Source: SAR324 cluster bacterium (lineage in GTDB: Bacteria > SAR324 > XYD2-FULL-50-16). Taken from it: 10,208 bases of DNA. Of the stretch, positions 6,678 through 10,208 are shown piece after piece. The DNA lies in NCBI GenBank assembly GCA_002401295.1, contig NVSR01000144.1:1-10208 (forward strand). Direction: 5' to 3'. The notes under the pieces were generated by a model, which made no database searches, had not been told where the DNA came from, and saw only the letters and a list, made by a program, of their open reading frames with translations. Position numbers and translations under genes: made by a program. Every line of letters starts with the position of its first letter. Position 1 is the first letter of the stretch.

Positions 6678-8378
6678 TTAAAATAGATATCCCAACTGCT
6701 TCAATTTTTTCTTGAGCTTTGGCAGATCTTTTCGGTATATAGCAACCTGGTAATTTTCCACCCTCTGAATTAAGCCAGCCAAATCGGAATCACTAGTGAA
6801 GAGTCGGATTAATTCACGGTCCGTCTCTTTGAGTTGATAAATTTCAAGACCCTCCTGTCGCTCCAAGGGATGTACTTTAGCTTGTACCTGCTCAAAAAAC
6901 TCTCTCCAGTTAGCTGGTACTTCGCCACTAATCTCTTCATAAAATCCCTGAATTTTATCTTGCAAAGCCCCTGCTGAAGAAACATCATCCAACAACCGGG
7001 AAATATCGGCTTTAAAGTGATTTCGTCCCAGTTTTCGGGTAAATCGCTCCAGGTATAGTTGCTTGACCTGATCTTCTCCAGATAAAGTCAGGATCAGTCG
7101 GTCAGGGTCCAAATGCACTGTTAACTGACCCTGTTGACGCAAGGCTTGGGGCAGTGTGTCTATTTTTCCGAAGACAAAGGCACCCATCGTTGTCAGACGA
7201 ACAGTCTCAACTCCATTGCGGCCTTCCAACAAGACCAATCCAGATAACAGAAAAAATACAGCCTCAATAAAGGGGCGAAGGACTACACTCTCATAGTTCA
7301 AAGAATCCACCAAACCCACTGGGGCTAAAGAGATTCCCTGTCTTTTGCTATAGCGGATGATGGCATCCACGTTATACCACTGGCCCGGAGAAAACAAAGC
7401 CAGTATCTCAAATAGCCTCTTCACTGCATTGCCGTAGTCAACAGAGCATGGAGGCTGCAGGCCAGGTAAGAGAGTGGATAGTGGTATAACTGCTTCCCCG
7501 AGTTGTCGGCAAATGATTTGGAGATTCTGCTCGACAGCTTGTTTGCGCTCCAATTCCTGACAAGATTGAATCAAAGAAAGCATGCACTGCCAGCCGATTT
7601 TTTCCCCGATGGGGAAAAGCAGGCCCGACCTGGTTAGCTCCTCAATCCTGGTTAAAGAACGTTTCAGCAGCTGACCATTTTTGCCCCACTTAATATTTCC
7701 CTGGATCACATCATCGAAGATATTCGCGAGGCTTTGTACTTTTTTCCCCGCTTCCTCTAAGTCCTCGGGTGGCAAGCTTTCTGATGGCTCGGGTTGTAAC
7801 TCTATCTGCTCTGCAGGAGGGAAGCTCTGTCTCAATTGCTGGCTGAGGCTATCGGGAAGCCCCAGATAGAGATCATCCCTGCTGACCCCGAGTGGATTCC
7901 CTTTCACCTGTAGGGTAAATAAATAAAATCCGGGCAAAGAGATAAATCCTGTGGGTGGAGAGGGGCGTACAATTCTCAGGTCAAAAAGTTCTTCCAAAGC
8001 GGTCACCTTTTGAACTCCCTCCCAGACAATTTTTTCGAGGATATTGCCTATCTTAACGGGCAGCCCTTGCAACCAAGGACGACAAACTTTTGGAGTAGAA
8101 AGGATGGCGGCAAAAACTCGAATAATTACATCCCGCTTGATGGTCGACTTTTCGAAATATCGCAAATCCTCGATACCCAGACCACTCAATATACCCGCTT
8201 GAAACTCCTGAGTAGTGTGCTCCAACAAATAGTTTTGCAGAGAAATACTATAGAGTTCTCGCAAGATGGGCAGGGAATAATTGTCTCGAATGGAGCTTTC
8301 CAATTCTCTATTCCCAAGGGGCAGGGTTACAACTTTTTGTTGTAATAGCTCAAATAAAGGAGGAGAAGCTGGCGTCAT
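6678..8378 (-). CDS. Large protein of uncertain function, resembles XPB/Ssl2-type helicase-associated domain proteins
   Basis: A soluble 566-residue protein from ATG 8378; a TTG at 8417 would add 13 residues. No signal peptide or membrane helix is evident and there are no Walker motifs, so it is not itself a helicase. Features resembling bacterial proteins with the helicase-associated (Helicase_C_3/XPB N-terminal-like) domain are a helical N-terminal half, IKWGKNGQLLKRSLTRI (about 229-245), a winged-helix-like part ending VRLTTMGAFVFG (393-404), a strand segment QLTVHLDPDRLILTL (418-432), and a close VENYQVAIYRKDLPKLKKKL with final LGY. This assignment is from pattern memory and is moderate at best. 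A proline/glutamate-rich linker lies at about 187-208. ATG 8378 has no good ribosome site of its own. It overlaps the stop of an 18-codon frame that does, suggesting translational coupling. It converges on the chemoreceptor gene. Confidence 0.6.
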   Translation of the reverse strand: MTPASPPLFELLQQKVVTLPLGNRELESSIRDNYSLPILRELYSISLQNYLLEHTTQEFQAGILSGLGIEDLRYFEKSTIKRDVIIRVFAAILSTPKVCRPWLQGLPVKIGNILEKIVWEGVQKVTALEELFDLRIVRPSPPTGFISLPGFYLFTLQVKGNPLGVSRDDLYLGLPDSLSQQLRQSFPPAEQIELQPEPSESLPPEDLEEAGKKVQSLANIFDDVIQGNIKWGKNGQLLKRSLTRIEELTRSGLLFPIGEKIGWQCMLSLIQSCQELERKQAVEQNLQIICRQLGEAVIPLSTLLPGLQPPCSVDYGNAVKRLFEILALFSPGQWYNVDAIIRYSKRQGISLAPVGLVDSLNYESVVLRPFIEAVFFLLSGLVLLEGRNGVETVRLTTMGAFVFGKIDTLPQALRQQGQLTVHLDPDRLILTLSGEDQVKQLYLERFTRKLGRNHFKADISRLLDDVSSAGALQDKIQGFYEEISGEVPANWREFFEQVQAKVHPLERQEGLEIYQLKETDRELIRLFTSDSDLAGLIQRVENYQVAIYRKDLPKLKKKLKQLGYLF

Positions 8379-8431
8379 AAATCTGCAATCTGATAGCTGA
8401 AATGTAGGAAGACCCAAAAGGCAGGCAGCAT
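8375..8431 (-). CDS. 18-codon leader peptide frame coupled to the downstream minus-strand gene
   Basis: From ATG 8431 the minus strand reads MLPAFWVFLHFSYQIADL and then TGA. The ATG is six bases after a perfect AGGAGG. The TGA overlaps the ATG of the large downstream gene in the ATGA arrangement used for translational coupling. The peptide is hydrophobic and aromatic (four Phe/Trp and a Tyr among 18). It could be a short leader that brings ribosomes to a gene without its own Shine-Dalgarno sequence, or the relic of an original start displaced by an indel. No family is recognised for so short a peptide. Confidence 0.45.
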   Translation of the reverse strand: MLPAFWVFLHFSYQIADL

Positions 8432-8437
8432 AACAGG

Positions 8438-8443
8438 CCTCCT
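8438..8443 (-). promoter_or_regulatory. Perfect Shine-Dalgarno AGGAGG serving the leader frame
   Basis: The plus strand reads CCTCCT, so the minus strand carries AGGAGG six bases before ATG 8431. It is the best ribosome site in the window. It is out of frame with, and 53 bases or more from, the ATG of the large downstream gene, which is why the leader frame is taken seriously. Confidence 0.6.
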
Positions 8444-8464
8444 AAAATTTGCAAGCCGTAACAA

Positions 8465-8533
8465 GTGGGGGGTCGCATCTTAAATATTCAATATTGGCCT
8501 TTAGCAGTGCGGAGTGGGGGGGCGCATCTTAAG
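8465..8533 (+). repeat. Left copy of the flanking direct repeat
   Basis: Bases 8469-8498 are identical to 10024-10053 (30 of 30), and similarity continues through TTAGCAG to about 8507. The unit contains a small AT-rich hairpin (AATAT, TCA, ATATT at 8483-8495). A G-run followed by CGCATCTTAA occurs twice inside this copy (8465-8483 and 8514-8532). A weaker third version lies at 8577-8590. Confidence 0.8.
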
Positions 8534-8559
8534 TGAATGAAAACCCCCATTTCTCTTAA

Positions 8560-8594
8560 TTGACTCAACTTTGGGCAGGGGGTAATCTTAGAAT
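8560..8594 (+). promoter_or_regulatory. Weak candidate promoter for the transposase remnant and cargo gene
   Basis: TTGACT at 8560-8565 is a good -35. At a 17-base spacer the -10 is TAATCT (8583-8588), which is poor. The better TAGAAT at 8589-8594 is too far from it (23 bases). If used, it would transcribe both the short transposase frame and the DUF924/EF-hand gene. Confidence 0.2.
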
Positions 8595-8612
8595 TATGGA
8601 ATAGCTCAGCAG

Positions 8613-8638
8613 CATCCTTCATCCCCTATCCAAGGATG
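8613..8638 (+). promoter_or_regulatory. Hairpin that buries the ribosome binding site of the transposase remnant
   Basis: CATCCTT (8613-8619) pairs exactly with AAGGATG (8632-8638) across a 12-base loop. The AAGGA of the right arm is the Shine-Dalgarno sequence for ATG 8643, six bases downstream. Folding would hide it and lower translation of the transposase frame and, by coupling, of the gene behind it. Confidence 0.45.
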
Positions 8639-8642
8639 TTTT

Positions 8643-8807
8643 ATGACCATAGCTCGTAATCGATTGGTTTCTTTGGAAAATGTCTTTTATTGTCACGATC
8701 GCTTTCAAGCGTTGTCCTCTATCTTCGCGATTCGGATTTGCGCGTACGCTGTGATGAGTAATCATTATCATCTGGTTTTATTTGTGGACCTTGAACAGGC
8801 GTTATGA
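8643..8807 (+). pseudogene. Internally deleted Y1 (IS200-like) transposase remnant, 54 codons
   Basis: The frame begins MTIARNRLVSLENVFYCH and continues RFQALSSIFAI and RICAYAVMSNHYHLVLFVD before stopping. These are the N-terminus and HUH region (H41, H43 in NHYHLV) of the Y1 transposase family whose full-length members, as I recall, start MTxARxxxISLExTPYYHCVSRCVRR. The segment that normally follows YHC (about 30 residues with the SRCVRR and FLCG motifs) is missing in frame between H18 and D19/R20. Everything after the HUH strand, including the catalytic tyrosine helix, is also absent. It cannot catalyse cleavage. The intact reading frame, start, and ATGA overlap with the next gene suggest it survives as a translated leader or simply as a recent deletion product. 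Confidence 0.75.
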
Positions 8808-10024
8808 GAAAGACATTAACACAAAGGGATCATAATTTAATCGAAACGCTGATTAACTATATGTTTATCAAGGCTGAGGACGGAACGCCTGATGCTCTCA
8901 AATGCGCGGAGTGCTGGTTTAAAAAAAGTGCCGCGATTGACCGGGATATCCGTAAACGTTTTGGTGAACATGTTGAGCAAGCAATTAGGGGTGATTACAA
9001 TTACTGGATGCAATCTCCGGTTGGCTGCGTTGGCTTGATGATTCTTGTCGATCAATTTCCACGTAACATTTATCGTGACACCAAAGGTATGTTTGCGGGT
9101 GAAACCGTGGCCCTTGAAATTGTCAATCAGTCACATGATTGGCAATCCGCTCTCTCTCCTGTTCACCAGTTATTTACTCCTGAATTGATCTTAACTCACC
9201 ATGAAAATCTTGAATCTCAAAAGCGGTGTGTTCAGCATTATGAGGAAATTAAAGAATATTTACCTCCCGATTTTTGGGGGTTTCAGTTAATTTTTGTGAA
9301 ACATTTGGAAGTCATTGAACAATTTGGTCACTTTCCTCATCGCAATGATATACTGAGGCGCAAATCAACACCAGAAGAGGTCGAGTTTATACTCAATCCC
9401 TCCCACCGGTTTGATCTTGCTGCTCGCATCGATCCGGCGACAGGAAAAATGATGTTTGGCCGAGATCCCAATGCTTTATGGACATTGTTTCACAGTGAGT
9501 TGAGAGCTAGGACTCAGTTTGAGCACCTGTTAACAGGTGGAAAAGTAGCATTGTCAGCCTACCAAGTTTCTCAAGAAACTGAGGACCAATACCGGACTCT
9601 GTTTGGCCAACTCGATATTGATGGGAGTGGGGACCTGGACGCTCAAGAGCTGGCAGTGCTCTTTGAATCTACAGGTAAGGCTTATTCTATGGAAAAACTC
9701 CAGAAATTCGTTACCAATCTTGCTAAGAATAATCGAAACGACTCCAATGGTATACGCTTTGAACAGTTTGTTGAAATAATGGAAACGGATCTGGAGGAGG
9801 CGTCAATACCTCCAACGATTAGTGACTTTTTTTCGATGTTTGACCTGGATAGTGATGGTCAAATCACAACTGAAGAGTTGTTTTTATGTGTCAATGCTAT
9901 TAATCCGAAAATCACCAGTTCTGAGATTGAGAGTATGTTCAAGTATGCAGATTTGGATGGCAATAAATTGATATCACTAGACGAATTTCAACAACTCGTG
10001 ATTGAACTGCATAGCAAGGGATAG
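8804..10024 (+). CDS. DUF924 domain fused to a calmodulin-like four-EF-hand domain
   Basis: A soluble protein of 406 residues. Residues about 28-195 match DUF924: ECWFKKSAAIDRDIRKRF (36-53), LVDQFPRNIYR (81-91), HHENLESQ (132-139) and FGHFPHRNDILRRKSTPEE (174-192). The biochemical role of DUF924 is unknown. A linker (196-258) leads to a calcium-binding part: EF1 loop 271-282 (DIDGSGDLDAQE), EF2 near 310-321 (degenerate: N, N, S and Q at ligand positions), EF3 loop 347-358 (DLDSDGQITTEE) and EF4 loop 383-394 (DLDGNKLISLDE; Lys where Gly is usual). Two-lobe spacing resembles calmodulin. Plain DUF924 proteins are about half this length, so the fusion is unusual; a calcium-gated DUF924 activity is inference. 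ATG 8804 overlaps the transposase remnant's stop, with a weak CAGG upstream. A stop at 8792 rules out an earlier start. The stop codon touches the right repeat. Confidence 0.85.
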   Translation: MRKTLTQRDHNLIETLINYMFIKAEDGTPDALKCAECWFKKSAAIDRDIRKRFGEHVEQAIRGDYNYWMQSPVGCVGLMILVDQFPRNIYRDTKGMFAGETVALEIVNQSHDWQSALSPVHQLFTPELILTHHENLESQKRCVQHYEEIKEYLPPDFWGFQLIFVKHLEVIEQFGHFPHRNDILRRKSTPEEVEFILNPSHRFDLAARIDPATGKMMFGRDPNALWTLFHSELRARTQFEHLLTGGKVALSAYQVSQETEDQYRTLFGQLDIDGSGDLDAQELAVLFESTGKAYSMEKLQKFVTNLAKNNRNDSNGIRFEQFVEIMETDLEEASIPPTISDFFSMFDLDSDGQITTEELFLCVNAINPKITSSEIESMFKYADLDGNKLISLDEFQQLVIELHSKG

Positions 10025-10080
10025 GGGTCGCATCTTAAATATTCAATATTGGCTCTTAGCAGAGGTGGGGCACATCTTGA
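10024..10080 (+). repeat. Right copy of the flanking direct repeat
   Basis: Bases 10024-10053 are identical to 8469-8498, with matching TTAGCAG further on, and a second G-run/CACATCTTGA unit at 10066-10080 corresponds to the second unit of the left copy with a few bases deleted. The AT-rich mini-hairpin recurs at 10038-10050. Its first G is the last base of the TAG stop of the DUF924/EF-hand gene. Confidence 0.8.
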
Positions 10081-10143
10081 TTTTCTCCTATTGGGGCGAG
10101 AATCGACTCGGCAGAAAGCAGAATAATCAGATCTAAAAAGGGA

Positions 10144-10208
10144 ATGATGAAGGTTCACAATATCCAGGATGGATTTTATCCTCGTAGTTTGAGGACTGCC
10201 TGGTATTT
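10144..10208 (+). CDS. Possible start of an unidentified gene, cut by the window end
   Basis: Two adjacent ATG codons (10144 and 10147) open a frame that runs to the window edge: MMKVHNIQDGFYPRSLRTAW and on. AAGGGA lies immediately upstream, a usable ribosome site only for the second ATG. About 21 codons are visible, too few to name a family or to rule out a chance frame. Confidence 0.25.
   Translation, partial: MMKVHNIQDGFYPRSLRTAWY

Larger units (their letters stand above)
8465..10080 (+). mobile_element. Possible cargo-bearing derivative of an IS200-like (Y1) element
   Basis: Two directly oriented end-like repeats (8465-8533 and 10024-10080) enclose a deleted Y1 transposase frame and one cargo gene (DUF924 plus EF-hands). 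There is almost no spare DNA: transposase stop and cargo start share ATGA, and the cargo stop codon's last base is the first base of the right repeat. Y1 elements do not have inverted terminal repeats, so directly oriented structured ends are acceptable. Without a working transposase it would need help in trans. Alternatively the repeats are two independent insertions of a small repeat. Exact borders and any target site are not determined. Confidence 0.4.

Noticed and set aside
6664..6678. GGAG/CTCC hairpin between the convergent genes as a bidirectional terminator
   Set aside because: The stem is 4 bp and no proper T run follows on either strand.
8010..8345. 111-codon plus-strand frame opposite the large minus-strand gene
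   Set aside because: It lies wholly inside the coding minus-strand gene, has no recognisable motif, and its composition fits an antisense shadow frame.
6678..8417. TTG at 8417 as start of the large minus-strand gene
   Set aside because: The sequence before it has no Shine-Dalgarno at useful distance; the AGGAGG nearby is 20 bases away and serves the ATG at 8431 in another frame. The added 13 residues carry no recognisable motif. Not fully excluded.
8465..8533. Flanking repeats as a CRISPR or tandem-repeat array
   Set aside because: Only two full copies exist, 1555 bases apart, with genes between; sub-units are irregularly spaced and diverged.
10095..10108. CGAG/CTCG hairpin after the right repeat as the element end structure
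   Set aside because: A 4-bp stem is too short to support, and no matching hairpin is found at the left end.

Overview
This window reads as chromosomal DNA of a Gram-negative bacterium with middling GC, most likely a proteobacterium. The clues are an Atm1/ABCB7-type exporter, a methyl-accepting chemotaxis protein, GTAG-headed REP-like palindromes between genes, and the remnant of a Y1 (IS200-like) transposase of a type I associate with gammaproteobacteria. No rRNA, tRNA or CRISPR array is seen, and the genus cannot be named from what is visible.

Layout. Positions 2-1519 (+) hold the 3' part of an LtaS-like sulfatase-fold phosphoglycerol transferase whose start lies outside the window. A 332-base gap with several hairpins follows. 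Then come a carboxypeptidase G2-like M20 metallopeptidase (1852-2991, +), an Atm1-like ABC exporter (about 3080-4882, +) and a sensor-less membrane chemoreceptor (5093-6544, +). Converging on the last is a long protein of uncertain function (6678-8378, -). It resembles the XPB/Ssl2-type helicase-associated proteins and is preceded by an overlapping 18-codon leader frame with a perfect Shine-Dalgarno sequence. The first four genes look like separate housekeeping or accessory units rather than one pathway. Three of the gaps contain a REP-like hairpin with the same six-base loop and stems of different sequence.

The most unusual part is 8465-10080. Two long direct repeats, sharing 30 identical bases, enclose a very tight package: an internally deleted 54-codon Y1 transposase frame whose stop overlaps (ATGA) the start of a 406-codon gene, and that gene's stop codon touches the right repeat. 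The 406-codon protein fuses a DUF924 domain to a calmodulin-like set of four EF-hands, three with good calcium-binding loops. This may be a cargo-bearing derivative of an IS200-like element, possibly mobilised in trans. That is inference from layout, not proof of mobility. The last 65 bases may contain the start of another gene.
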